From: Mucilaginibacter arboris
GTDB lineage: Bacteria > Bacteroidota > Bacteroidia > Sphingobacteriales > Sphingobacteriaceae
Reading direction: 5' to 3'
DNA length: 64,000 bases
Assembly (NCBI RefSeq): GCF_009754915.1
Contig: NZ_WPIK01000014.1
Location: 1-64,000 of the forward strand
Part shown: positions 44,106 through 53,634 of the stretch, piece by piece
How the letters are laid out: the number at the start of each line of letters is the position of its first letter
Position numbering within the stretch: the stretch's first letter is position 1
Position numbers and translations under genes: made by a program
Notes under the pieces: generated by a model
What the model was told of the DNA's origin: nothing
The model's database searches: none
What the model saw: only the letters and a program-made list of their open reading frames with translations

Positions 44106-45350
44106 ATGAAAAGTAAAACCGGCAAAATTCTTATTTTTTCCAGTGCCCTTGTTTTCATATTTGCAATGTTTTTATCACATTGTATATTTAATAACCATGG
44201 TTATGGTGATATAAGAGGTGAAGCTTATGCTGATCAAAAATCGTGTACAAAATGCCATAAAGATATTTATCAGTCTTACCTGCAAACCGGGCATTATCAT
44301 ACATCAACGCCTATTACAGATAATAAGTTACAAAATGATATTCGCCCGGATACTAATGTATTTATCTATAATGACAGCTTACAGATCAGGATAGAGAAAC
44401 TAAAAACGGGTTTATATCAGACAGCGTATTTTAAAAACAAGCTTAAAGTGAGGCAAGAGCGGTTTGACATAGCTTTTGGTTCTGCCGAAAGGGCGCAAAG
44501 TTACGGATATTGGAAAGGGGAGAGTTTATACGAACTGCCTTTATCTTATTTTAGCGATATACATAACTGGGCCATCAGTCCTGGCTTTCCGGCTAACTTA
44601 GTCTATTATAACAGGGCAATTGTAACCAGGTGCCTGGAATGTCATGCATCATTTGCTGAAAGTCATTATATAAAGGGCAAGTCAGCTTTAACGGTAAGTG
44701 AAGCATTTAACAAAAACTCAATAGTTTATGGTATAGATTGCCAGCGGTGTCATGGCCCGGCAGCAGAGCATGTAAATTATCATCTTGATAATCCTGAGGA
44801 TAAGCATGCAAGGTTCATTAAAACTTATCAATCATTAACCCGACAGGGTAAGGTGGAAATGTGCGCTGTATGCCATTCGGGCAACGACCAAAAGATAGAA
44901 AGATCAACTTTTTTATATAAGCCTGGTGATACGCTTTCCAGATTTATTGAACCTGATTTTGGAGGAGAAATACATGAACCAGATGTTCATGGGAACCAGG
45001 CAAAGTTGTTAGCAAGGAGTAAATGTTATGCAAGCAATGTAACGATGACTTGTACCACATGCCATAATAGCCATACTAAAGAAAGCAATAATCTTAATGC
45101 ATATAATGCAAAATGTTTTACATGCCACAATATCGAAACGCATAATTTTTGTAAAATGGCCCCTCAATTAGGTAATACAATTAATACTAAATGCATTGAT
45201 TGCCACATGCCTGCAATCTCATCCAAAATAATTTCTTATAAAATAGCTGGAGCCACAAAAGCCTCCTCTTACCAATTGCATACGCATCAAATAGCAGTTT
45301 ATCCACAAAAAACGCAGGAGATACTGCAAATGATAAAAAAAATTCAGTAA
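44106..45350 (+). CDS. Seven-heme c-type cytochrome (cytochrome c554-like)
   Basis: The 414-residue exported protein has an N-terminal hydrophobic segment (about 7-27, possibly a lipobox at FLSHC). Seven heme-binding motifs follow in order: CTKCH, CLECH, CQRCH, CAVCH, CTTCH, CFTCH and CIDCH. Between the first two lies a conserved non-heme stretch (FGSAERAQSYGYWKGESLYELPLSYF) found in large multiheme proteins. It should transfer electrons in the periplasm or at the cell surface; donor and acceptor are unknown. It heads a tight unit with three GH30 genes (4, 7 and 6 bp gaps), which is unusual for a glycan locus. Confidence 0.87.
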   Translation: MKSKTGKILIFSSALVFIFAMFLSHCIFNNHGYGDIRGEAYADQKSCTKCHKDIYQSYLQTGHYHTSTPITDNKLQNDIRPDTNVFIYNDSLQIRIEKLKTGLYQTAYFKNKLKVRQERFDIAFGSAERAQSYGYWKGESLYELPLSYFSDIHNWAISPGFPANLVYYNRAIVTRCLECHASFAESHYIKGKSALTVSEAFNKNSIVYGIDCQRCHGPAAEHVNYHLDNPEDKHARFIKTYQSLTRQGKVEMCAVCHSGNDQKIERSTFLYKPGDTLSRFIEPDFGGEIHEPDVHGNQAKLLARSKCYASNVTMTCTTCHNSHTKESNNLNAYNAKCFTCHNIETHNFCKMAPQLGNTINTKCIDCHMPAISSKIISYKIAGATKASSYQLHTHQIAVYPQKTQEILQMIKKIQ

Positions 45351-45354
45351 AAAC

Positions 45355-46821
45355 ATGCTTACAAAAATTAAATCAATAATAATAATAGGACTTGCAAGTG
45401 CAGGAATTGTAAGCGGAGGGGTTATGAGTTGTAAGAAGGAAAAACCAGGATTAGGCACAATTGAAACTCCACCTGTTCAGCCGGTAACATCTGTTAAAAC
45501 CGATGTTACCATGTGGTTAACATCGGTAGATGAAGCTGCCTATTTAAAAAAGCAGAATATTAGTTTAATGTTTACCAGTAGCACCAATCAAAATGCAACT
45601 ATTGAGGTAGATACTACCCAAACCTATCAGCCTATTGATGGATTTGGCTTTACGCTTACAGGCGGTAGTGCAACGTTAATAAATAACTTACCTATTGTGC
45701 AAAAAGACGATTTACTAAAAGAACTTTTTTTAACAGATGATACTAAAATTGGTATCAGCTACCTGCGTATTAGCCTCGGCGCTTCCGACTTGAGCGCTGC
45801 TCCCTTTACTTATGATGAAGTATTAGGTACTACAGATATAAACCTACAGAGCTTTAGTATTGACCAGGAGCGAACAGATATGATCCCTATCCTTAAAAAG
45901 ATCATTGCATTAAATCCATCTATTAAAATATTGGCCTGTCCATGGACTGCACCAATTTGGATGAAAAGCAACAATGCCTTTAAAGGAGGTAGCTTGAAAT
46001 CGGAATATTATGATGCTTATGCCCGCTATTTCATAAAGTACATTAATGCAATGAAAGCAGAAGGCATAACTATCGATGCCATAACACCACAAAACGAACC
46101 ATTAAATGCTAATAATAACCCAAGTTTGGTGATGCAGGCATCAGAGCAGGCGGCATTTATAAAAAACTTTTTAGGCCCTCAATTTAAAGCGGCTAATATC
46201 ACTACAAAAATTATTGCTTATGACCATAATGCAGATGTGCCCGATTATCCTGTAGCTGTACTAAGCGACCCTGCTGCTAAACCTTATGTAGATGGTTCGG
46301 CCTTTCATTTATATGCAGGAAATATTAGTGCATTATCAACGGTACATAATGCATTTCCAGACAAAAATATTTATTTTACAGAGCAATGGGTAGGCGCGCC
46401 GAGCAACTTTAACGGTGATTTGCAATGGCATATTAATAATCTGATTATTGGCGCTACCCGAAACTGGAGTCGTAATGTGCTGGAATGGAATTTAGCAGCC
46501 GATCCAAATTATGGCCCACATACCAGTGGTGGCTGCAGTACCTGTTTAGGTGCTTTAACCATTGCTGGCTCTTCTGTAACACGTAATGTGTCATATTATA
46601 TTATTGCTCATGCCTCCAAATTTGTAAGGCCAGGTTCGGTACGGATAAGTTCCAATAACATTGATAAGCTTCAAAATGTAGCTTTTAAAACGCCTGATGG
46701 CAAAAAAGTGCTGATTGTATTAAACAGCGGCAGTAGTGCTCAAACTTTCAATATAAAATTCAACGGGAAAATAACTACGGCTAGCTTAAATAACGGAGCA
46801 GCTGCAACTTTTATATGGTAA
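45355..46821 (+). CDS. GH30 family glycoside hydrolase (lipoprotein), copy 1
   Basis: The 488-residue protein has a lipoprotein signal (GVMSCKK). The GH30 fold opens with QPIDGFGFTLTGGSA. The catalytic acid/base Glu is in TPQNEPLNANN and the nucleophile Glu is in YFTEQWVG. WTAPIWMKSNNAFKGGSL and the C-terminal beta-sandwich (VRPGSVRISSNN to the end) complete it. GH30 enzymes of this type in Bacteroidetes loci commonly cut beta-1,6-glucan. Closest to copy 3 in this cluster (many long identical stretches), less so to copy 2. Confidence 0.92.
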   Translation: MLTKIKSIIIIGLASAGIVSGGVMSCKKEKPGLGTIETPPVQPVTSVKTDVTMWLTSVDEAAYLKKQNISLMFTSSTNQNATIEVDTTQTYQPIDGFGFTLTGGSATLINNLPIVQKDDLLKELFLTDDTKIGISYLRISLGASDLSAAPFTYDEVLGTTDINLQSFSIDQERTDMIPILKKIIALNPSIKILACPWTAPIWMKSNNAFKGGSLKSEYYDAYARYFIKYINAMKAEGITIDAITPQNEPLNANNNPSLVMQASEQAAFIKNFLGPQFKAANITTKIIAYDHNADVPDYPVAVLSDPAAKPYVDGSAFHLYAGNISALSTVHNAFPDKNIYFTEQWVGAPSNFNGDLQWHINNLIIGATRNWSRNVLEWNLAADPNYGPHTSGGCSTCLGALTIAGSSVTRNVSYYIIAHASKFVRPGSVRISSNNIDKLQNVAFKTPDGKKVLIVLNSGSSAQTFNIKFNGKITTASLNNGAAATFIW

Positions 46822-46828
46822 AAACAGC

Positions 46829-48274
46829 ATGAGAAAAAACTTCATATCATCGATATTAATTAGCTGTTCGTTTGTAACTGCTGCGCAACAAAAAACTGGC
46901 CAAGCCTCCGGTGGCCAGGTTAATGTTTATGTTACAGCACAAAATACTGATTTAAGGTTTTCCTCAACAGCAACCCTTAGACTTACGGATAAACCACAGC
47001 CTATTGAAACAGAGACAGCCATATTTGTAGATCCATCTAAAACTTTTCAGACAATGGTAGGAATAGGCGGTGCTTTAACAGATGCTGCAGCTGAAACTTT
47101 TTACAAATTGCCTGCAAGCAAGCAAAAGGAACTGCTTACTGCCTATTATGATAGAGACAAAGGTATTGGCTATACTTTTGCCCGGACCAATATCCAAAGC
47201 TGCGATTTTTCGAGTGATACATACAGCTATGTAGGCGATAACGACGCGGAATTAAAAACTTTCGACATCAGCCATGATAAAAAGTACAGAATTCCCTTTA
47301 TAAAAGAAGCTCAAAAAGCAGCAGGAGGCAACTTAAACCTTTTTGTTTCCCCCTGGAGTCCGCCTGCATGGATGAAGAGTAATAATGATGTTTTGCATGG
47401 CGGTAAGCTGAAACCCGAATTCAGACAAAGCTGGGCGAGCTTCTATGTTAAATTTATCAAAACTTATGAGAAAGAAGGTATTCCTATTTGGGGGCTTTCG
47501 GTGCAAAATGAACCAATGGCTACGCAAAAATGGGAATCATGTATTTATACAGCCGAAGAAGAGCGTGATTTTGTAAAGAATTTTTTAGGGCCAACCTTAC
47601 GTAAAGAAGGTTTAGGCAGCAAAAAGCTCATTATATGGGACCACAACCGCGATTTGCTATATCAACGCGCAAGTATAGTTTTAGAAGATGCAGATGCTGC
47701 ACAATTTGTTTGGGGGATTGGCTTTCACTGGTATGAAACCTGGACAGGCGGCGGTATGCAATTTGAAAGTACTAAACGTGTAAGCGAAGCATTTCCAGGA
47801 AAAAACCTTGTTTTTACAGAAGGATGTATAGAAAAATTTGATTTTGAAAGGTTGAACGACTGGGCACTTGGAGAAAGATATGGCTTATCTATGATCAACG
47901 ATTTTAACAGCGGAACGGTTGCCTGGACAGACTGGAACATACTGTTAGACGAAAAAGGCGGGCCAAATCACGTTGGTAATTTTTGTTTTGCCCCAATACA
48001 TGCCAATACCAGAGATGGAAGTTTACATTATACCAACGAGTATTATTACATCGGCCATTTCTCTAAATATATTAAGCCAGGGGCAAGACGCATCATCAGT
48101 TCTGCCAGCAGGGATAAACTGTTAACTACCGCATATCTTAATCCGGATGGTAAAATTGTGGTAGTGGTTATGAATGCTACGGATGCCAGCGTACCCTATT
48201 CTTTATGGATTAAGGGTAAAGCAGCAGCCACAACCAGCCTTCCGCATTCTATAGCTACTTTAATAATTGATTAA
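46829..48274 (+). CDS. GH30 family glycoside hydrolase, copy 2
   Basis: The 481-residue enzyme has a signal peptide (SCSFVTAAQQ). GIGGALTDAAAETFYKLP is the typical glucosylceramidase-like start, followed by FARTNIQSCDFS and WSPPAWMKSNNDVLHGGKL. The acid/base Glu is in SVQNEPMATQ and the nucleophile Glu is in VFTEGCIEKF. The C-terminal beta-sandwich ends in HSIATLIID. It belongs to a different GH30 branch from copies 1 and 3, probably with different linkage or chain-end preference. It has an exact motif copy at 47301-47310 (K-E-A-Q). Confidence 0.92.
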   Translation: MRKNFISSILISCSFVTAAQQKTGQASGGQVNVYVTAQNTDLRFSSTATLRLTDKPQPIETETAIFVDPSKTFQTMVGIGGALTDAAAETFYKLPASKQKELLTAYYDRDKGIGYTFARTNIQSCDFSSDTYSYVGDNDAELKTFDISHDKKYRIPFIKEAQKAAGGNLNLFVSPWSPPAWMKSNNDVLHGGKLKPEFRQSWASFYVKFIKTYEKEGIPIWGLSVQNEPMATQKWESCIYTAEEERDFVKNFLGPTLRKEGLGSKKLIIWDHNRDLLYQRASIVLEDADAAQFVWGIGFHWYETWTGGGMQFESTKRVSEAFPGKNLVFTEGCIEKFDFERLNDWALGERYGLSMINDFNSGTVAWTDWNILLDEKGGPNHVGNFCFAPIHANTRDGSLHYTNEYYYIGHFSKYIKPGARRIISSASRDKLLTTAYLNPDGKIVVVVMNATDASVPYSLWIKGKAAATTSLPHSIATLIID

Positions 48275-48280
48275 GCGGGG

Positions 48281-49681
48281 ATGAAACAAATTTTTTTAAC
48301 ATCAGCAATGCTGATCATGGTAAATGTATCTTTTGGACAAAAAAAAGGAACTGCTGATGTTTGGTTAACCAATGCTGACCAGTCTGCGTTATTTGAAAAA
48401 CAAAAACAAGCCCTGGTTTTTAAAAAAGCCACCAGTCAAGATTCTGTAATTGAGGTGAACGATCAAAAATCCTATCAGTCTATTGATGGTTTTGGCTTTG
48501 CTTTAACCGGTGGCAGCGCCCAATTAATGATGAAAATGACATCAGCTAATAGGGCGGCTTTAATCAAGGAGCTGTTTGCTACTAACGATAAAAATATAGG
48601 AATCAGTTACCTGCGTATAAGTGTCGGTGCTTCTGATTTAAATGAGTTTGTTTTCTCATACGATGATTTGCCGGATGGGCAAACAGATATGAGCTTATCT
48701 AAATTTAATTTATCACAAGACAAAACAGATGTGGTTCCGGTGCTAAAAGAAGTTTTAGCTATTAATCCAAAGATTAAAATACTTGCCTCACCCTGGTCTG
48801 CACCGGCTTGGATGAAAACCAATAATGATACCCGCGGCGGGAGTTTAAAACCAGAGTGTTTTGACGTTTATGCCCGTTATTTAGTTAAATACATTCAAGC
48901 CATGAAAGCTGAGGGTATAACCATTGATGCTATTACAGTACAAAACGAGCCATTGCACCCTGGCAATAACCCAAGTATGTTAATGATAGCCCCTGACCAG
49001 GCTAATTTTGTAAAGACAAATTTAGGCCCTGCGTTTAAGGCTGCCCATATCACTACTAAGATCATTATTTACGATCATAATGCCGACAGGCCCGATTATC
49101 CCATTTCCATCCTGAATGATGCTGAAGCTAAAAAATATATTGATGGTTCAGCATTTCACTTATACGCAGGTAAAATTGAAGCTTTATCTGAAGTACATGA
49201 GGCCCATCCTGACAAAAACCTGTACTTCACAGAGCAGTGGATGGGTGCGCCTGGAAATTTTAAAAGAGATATTGCAGATCACATTACTAAATTAACCATA
49301 GGTGCTACCCGAAATTGGAGCCGAAGTGTTATAGAATGGAACCTGGCTGCTGATCCTAACAATAACCCTCATACGGATAGGGGCGGATGTAACAGATGCA
49401 TGGGAGGTATTACCATTGATCAGGATAGCATAACTCGTAATCCTGCTTACTATGTTGTAGCCCATGCCGCTAAATTTGTAAGGCCTGGTTCTGTTCGTAT
49501 AAGTTCAAGCTTAGTAGGCTCACTTCATAATGTGGCTTTTAAAACCCCCGACAATAAAATTGTGCTTATCGTAATTAACAATAGTCCTGGTATTCAAAAA
49601 TTTAATATCAGGTACAAAGGTTGTAAAGCTAACACTCAGTTAAACAGCGGTTCTGTTGCTACTTTTGTTTGGGATAATTAG
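48281..49681 (+). CDS. GH30 family glycoside hydrolase, copy 3
   Basis: The 466-residue enzyme has a signal peptide ending VSFGQ. It has YQSIDGFGFALTGGSA, WSAPAWMKTNNDTRGGSL, the acid/base Glu in TVQNEPLHPGNN, the nucleophile Glu in YFTEQWMG, and the C-terminal sandwich. It shares long identical blocks with copy 1 (MKAEGITIDAIT, TTKII-YDHNAD, GATRNWSR), so the two arose by duplication. Copy 1 is a lipoprotein and copy 3 is not, so they may act in different compartments. Last gene of the cytochrome-GH30 unit. Confidence 0.92.
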   Translation: MKQIFLTSAMLIMVNVSFGQKKGTADVWLTNADQSALFEKQKQALVFKKATSQDSVIEVNDQKSYQSIDGFGFALTGGSAQLMMKMTSANRAALIKELFATNDKNIGISYLRISVGASDLNEFVFSYDDLPDGQTDMSLSKFNLSQDKTDVVPVLKEVLAINPKIKILASPWSAPAWMKTNNDTRGGSLKPECFDVYARYLVKYIQAMKAEGITIDAITVQNEPLHPGNNPSMLMIAPDQANFVKTNLGPAFKAAHITTKIIIYDHNADRPDYPISILNDAEAKKYIDGSAFHLYAGKIEALSEVHEAHPDKNLYFTEQWMGAPGNFKRDIADHITKLTIGATRNWSRSVIEWNLAADPNNNPHTDRGGCNRCMGGITIDQDSITRNPAYYVVAHAAKFVRPGSVRISSSLVGSLHNVAFKTPDNKIVLIVINNSPGIQKFNIRYKGCKANTQLNSGSVATFVWDN

Positions 49682-49730
49682 AGAAGATAAATTAAATAAA
49701 AAGCATGTTAAAATTATGTTCATGAATTTA

Positions 49731-49819
49731 CGTGCTTCTTTTATCCTATAAAAATAGTGTTATAAAAGTTATATGCGGAAGTTGTGTCAATGGTAATTTG
49801 TAGTGATAAAAGAAGCATT
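49731..49819. repeat. Inverted pair of the interspersed motif between GH30 copy 3 and GH5
   Basis: TGCTTCTTTTATC (49733-49745) and GATAAAAGAAGCA (49805-49817) are perfect complements 59 bp apart. They follow the last GH30 gene and precede the GH5 gene, as a long stem-loop or terminator might. Confidence 0.72.
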
Positions 49820-49896
49820 TAAAAAAGATCGGCAGCGAAAGGATTTTCAAATATTAAACTAAACAAGCTATTATAATTCTTCCTAAATCTACTTAA

Positions 49897-51654
49897 ATGA
49901 TGCATCAACAAATTATTGTTCATAGCAAAAATATCATAATTTCCTTAATCCTATTGTTGTCAGTTCCTGCTTATAGTCAGGGATTTTTAAAAGCAAACGG
50001 CAGACTAATTGTAGATAGCAAAGGGAATAAAGTTATTTTAAGAGGAATGGGTTTGGGTGGATGGATGTTGCAGGAAGGTTATATGTTTCGTTTGGCCAAC
50101 ATGGGCCAGCAATACAAAATAAAATCATGTATAGAAGAAGTTGCCGGCCCGGAATATGCAAGCAAATTTTATGAAAGCTGGCTAACTAACCACACTCGTA
50201 AAATTGATGTTGATTCTATGGCTGCTTGGGGTTTTAATTCTATTAGGCTGCCTATGCATTACCAGTTATTTACGCTTCCGGTTGATCTGGAACCTGTTGC
50301 CGGCCAAAATACCTGGCTCGAAAAAGGATTTACCTTAACAGACAGTCTTTTAAAATGGTGCAAAGCAAATAAGATGTATCTGATATTGGATTTACATGCT
50401 GCTCCCGGAGGTCAGGGAAATGATTTACCTATTTCAGATCGTGACCCCAGTAAACCCTCTCTTTGGGAAAGTAAAGCAAATCAGCAAAAAATGATTGCTT
50501 TGTGGAAAAAACTAGCTCAGCGTTATGCGAATGAACCCGCTATTGCTGGCTATGATATTATCAATGAGCCCAACTGGGGATTTGAAAAACCGGAGGATAA
50601 AAGAGGAACTGAAGAAACAAAGAATGAACCTCTGAGACAATTGATGATGGATATTACTAAGGCTATCCGTGAAGTTGATAAAAACCATATTGTGATTATT
50701 GAAGGTAATGGCTTTGGTAATAATTATCGGGGTATTTTCCCGCTTTGGGACCAGAACATGGTTTTGAGTTTTCATAAGTATGGCAATTTTAACAATCCAA
50801 GTGCTATACAGAATTTTTTGAATCTGAGCCAGCAATATCAAGTACCGCTTTGGATGGGTGAATCTGGCGAAAACTCTAATACTTGGTTTACAGAAGCTAT
50901 CCGTTTAGCAGAAAGCAATAACATTGGTTGGTGCTGGTGGCAGTTGAAAAAAATCGGCATTAATAATCCTCTTGAAATCAAATTGACACCATCTTATCAA
51001 AAATTATTGGATTACTGGAACGGAAAAAGTTCAAAACTACCAAAAAATCAGGCGATTGCAGCTCTTGATGAATTTTTAGACAATATCAAATTAGAAAATA
51101 CAATTTATCATAAGGATGTTACGGATGCGATGTTCAGGCAAATTAATACTCAAGCAACTTTGCCTTTTAATAGAAATATAATTGGAGGTAATACTACTAT
51201 TAACGCCATTGATTATGATTTAGGAGGCCAGCGATCAGCTTATTTTGATAAGGATACTGCAAGCTACCAGTACACACCTGGGGTAAAAACAATAGGAAAC
51301 CGTGGACATGCCTATCGTAATGATGGGGTTGATATTCAAGCTGATGATAATAATTACTATGTTTTTAGTATAGAAGATGGCGAATGGTTGCAATACACAA
51401 TCAATGTAAATAGCAAGGGAACCTATACTGTTAGATTTATAGTATCATCTGATGCCGGAAAAGGAACATTTTCCTTAATCCTAAACAATAACCGATTGCC
51501 AGATAGTGTTGCTGTAACTGGTTCCAGGGGCGCTAAAAATTGGTCTACATTCGAATTAAAAAATATTAAACTGCCTAAAGGAAACAACAAAATAAGAGTT
51601 TATGCTGATGAAGGCGGATTTAATCTAAAGGCTATTACTTTTATTAAAAATTAG
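49897..51654 (+). CDS. GH5 family glycoside hydrolase with C-terminal CBM6-like domain
   Basis: The 585-residue enzyme has a signal peptide ending PAYSQ. A GH5 (beta/alpha)8 domain follows (about 25-370), with LRGMGLGGWMLQEGY, the acid/base Glu near residue 224 (DIINEPNWGF) and the nucleophile Glu near residue 325 (WMGESGEN). A carbohydrate-binding module of CBM6 type (about 425-585: VDIQADDNNYYVFSIEDGEWLQYTINV) completes it. Such GH5-CBM6 enzymes include endo- or exo-beta-glucanases acting on beta-1,3/1,6-glucans. Exact linkage cannot be read from sequence. It is followed by the convergent sensor gene. Confidence 0.9.
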   Translation: MMHQQIIVHSKNIIISLILLLSVPAYSQGFLKANGRLIVDSKGNKVILRGMGLGGWMLQEGYMFRLANMGQQYKIKSCIEEVAGPEYASKFYESWLTNHTRKIDVDSMAAWGFNSIRLPMHYQLFTLPVDLEPVAGQNTWLEKGFTLTDSLLKWCKANKMYLILDLHAAPGGQGNDLPISDRDPSKPSLWESKANQQKMIALWKKLAQRYANEPAIAGYDIINEPNWGFEKPEDKRGTEETKNEPLRQLMMDITKAIREVDKNHIVIIEGNGFGNNYRGIFPLWDQNMVLSFHKYGNFNNPSAIQNFLNLSQQYQVPLWMGESGENSNTWFTEAIRLAESNNIGWCWWQLKKIGINNPLEIKLTPSYQKLLDYWNGKSSKLPKNQAIAALDEFLDNIKLENTIYHKDVTDAMFRQINTQATLPFNRNIIGGNTTINAIDYDLGGQRSAYFDKDTASYQYTPGVKTIGNRGHAYRNDGVDIQADDNNYYVFSIEDGEWLQYTINVNSKGTYTVRFIVSSDAGKGTFSLILNNNRLPDSVAVTGSRGAKNWSTFELKNIKLPKGNNKIRVYADEGGFNLKAITFIKN

Positions 51655-51705
51655 ATTAACTATTAAACAAGGGATAGTTAATGTAGCATTTATAGAATGA
51701 AGGGC

Positions 51706-53634
51706 TTAATCAATGTTAAGGTGTTTTTTGTTTTCGGGTATTTCAAGAATTAATTTACTCCAACCCTGATTGCTGTTTTTCCTGCCTTTTGTTTTCTTTT
51801 CTTCCATTATTCTTTTTACTCGAATAGCGTATTGCCAGCAGGTGCTTTGCCGTATATCTAACCTTTCTGAAAGCTGGTAGGATGAGATAGTACCTTTAGT
51901 AGTGTACATTAAGTAAACCAGATAAAAAGCTTTATTGATTGGGATCCGGCTGTTTTGAAAAATGGTGTTAAACAATACTGATTCTTCATAATTGCAACTG
52001 GTACATCTCCGGCTGTATGGCGCTCGGCCATTTTTATAAATATAACTGCCGCATTTTATACAGCTAAAGCCATTCTTCCACTTAATTTCAGCTAAAAATT
52101 TATTACATTTTTCCTGATCGGTATATTTAGCGCTAAATTCTTCGAAAGAAAGCTCGGTCGATAGAATGCGTGCATCAGTAACCTTTTCAATATTACTTTT
52201 CAATTCAATGTTATCGTGCTCCAGCAAAATATTCATTCTGGATATATCAGCCGCTTGTAACTCTAGCTGTTTGTTAATAGCAATAAGCTCTTCATTTTGA
52301 GTTTCGATAATAACCGCCTGTTTCAATAATTCCTCTGATTTCTCGGTTACCTCTTTGGTACGCAGCCTTACCTTAACCTCTAATTCTTTATTTAAAGAGT
52401 CTTTTAATTTAATTGTTTCATCATGTGCTTCTTCCTTCTCTTTGCGTAGCAGGCGAATTTGATCTCCTATTGAAAAGGATAAAAAGGTCATTTCTAAAAT
52501 AAAGCATCCGCTTAAACTATAGTTGGTAATAATGCCCGTTATAGCATGTGCATAACCCAAAACAGTGAGTGCTTTAATAACAAAACCTATAGTTAAAAAC
52601 GTGTAGCCTAATACAAAAAACCGGGCTGGTTTAAAACCGTGGGCCCAAATAGTAATACCTGTTATAAAAGCAATGGAAAGCGGAATAAATTCGATGAACT
52701 TGTAATAAAACAAGCTATTGTCAAATACCAAGCAATAAATAAAATATACTGATCTGATTATAATAATGTAGTTTATAAGCTTATAAAGCTTTGGTGCTGT
52801 AACACGAACATGTAATAATGCTTTAGTAAATACTAAAGCAAAAAGGCTAACACTATATAGGGCAAATCCATAAGCATATTGGTTCCAATGAGGAGCGTTT
52901 GGCCAAACATATTGAAAAGCAATACCATCAATGCTCATTTCGTAAAGGCCAACACTTAGGATGTAAAGTACATAATAAAGGTACTGGCGTTTTTTAACCG
53001 CTATAAACATTAATAAATTATGGAAGCTGAAAATTAATATAATACCATAAAAAAGGCCATAAGTAAAATATTCTGTTAAAGCATAGTAAACAAAGTATTT
53101 CGTTTGTCTGTAAACCATAATGATGTTAACCGCATCTTTAGATTGTACCTTAAAATAACAGGCATATTCTCCTTTAGGTAGTTTACTGATCTGAAATTCA
53201 AAATTTTTGTGTTTATATAACCTATTATCAAAATTAAAGTTAGATCCTGTTTTACTTTCAATGTAATGACCATTGAAATCGGGCAGGTACGCAGTGATAC
53301 TATTGGTTGTTTGATCAAAAAACTCAATTATCGATGCCTGATCTGGTATGTCTTCAGTAAATTTAAATTTTATCCTATACCAACAGGTGGTATTAGAAAG
53401 ATGTTTAGGATAGTAGCCGGTATATAATTTAAATCGGCTGCTATACAAATTGCTTTTTACATCAATTATGGACAGCTTGTTCTGGTTGTCAGCCAAAAAT
53501 TCAATTTCCTGTCCAGTGAAAAAATGTTGTTTAACCTGGCTGTTTATTGAAACCGCTTTTTGAGCCAGTACATTTTGTACCAGTACATATAACAGGAAAA
53601 TAAGACCAGTACTGATCTTTTTAATCATTATCAA
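51706..53634 (-). CDS. 7TMR-DISM membrane sensor fused to IS1595-type zinc ribbon and helix-turn-helix-like domain
   Basis: The 642-residue protein has a signal peptide (about 1-24), an extracytoplasmic 7TMR-DISMED2-like domain (about 30-170) and seven membrane helices (about 185-390). A coiled coil follows (about 390-490). The C-terminal region (495-642) reads like the zinc ribbon found at the N-terminus of IS1595-family transposases: EEFSAKYTDQEKCNKFLAEIKW, C525/C528 (CIKC), C544/C547 (CTSC), NTIFQNSRIPINKAFYLVYLM. A helix-turn-helix-like segment comes next (about 582-612, SYQLSERLDIRQSTCWQYAIRVKRI). There is no DDE nuclease domain. I infer a one-component, membrane-bound DNA-binding regulator for this locus. 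Confidence 0.8.
   Translation of the reverse strand: MIMIKKISTGLIFLLYVLVQNVLAQKAVSINSQVKQHFFTGQEIEFLADNQNKLSIIDVKSNLYSSRFKLYTGYYPKHLSNTTCWYRIKFKFTEDIPDQASIIEFFDQTTNSITAYLPDFNGHYIESKTGSNFNFDNRLYKHKNFEFQISKLPKGEYACYFKVQSKDAVNIIMVYRQTKYFVYYALTEYFTYGLFYGIILIFSFHNLLMFIAVKKRQYLYYVLYILSVGLYEMSIDGIAFQYVWPNAPHWNQYAYGFALYSVSLFALVFTKALLHVRVTAPKLYKLINYIIIIRSVYFIYCLVFDNSLFYYKFIEFIPLSIAFITGITIWAHGFKPARFFVLGYTFLTIGFVIKALTVLGYAHAITGIITNYSLSGCFILEMTFLSFSIGDQIRLLRKEKEEAHDETIKLKDSLNKELEVKVRLRTKEVTEKSEELLKQAVIIETQNEELIAINKQLELQAADISRMNILLEHDNIELKSNIEKVTDARILSTELSFEEFSAKYTDQEKCNKFLAEIKWKNGFSCIKCGSYIYKNGRAPYSRRCTSCNYEESVLFNTIFQNSRIPINKAFYLVYLMYTTKGTISSYQLSERLDIRQSTCWQYAIRVKRIMEEKKTKGRKNSNQGWSKLILEIPENKKHLNID

Noticed and set aside
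51706-53634. An IS1595 insertion sequence
   Set aside because: Only the zinc ribbon and the following helices are present. There is no DDE catalytic domain and no terminal inverted repeat or target duplication, and the domain is in frame with a membrane sensor.
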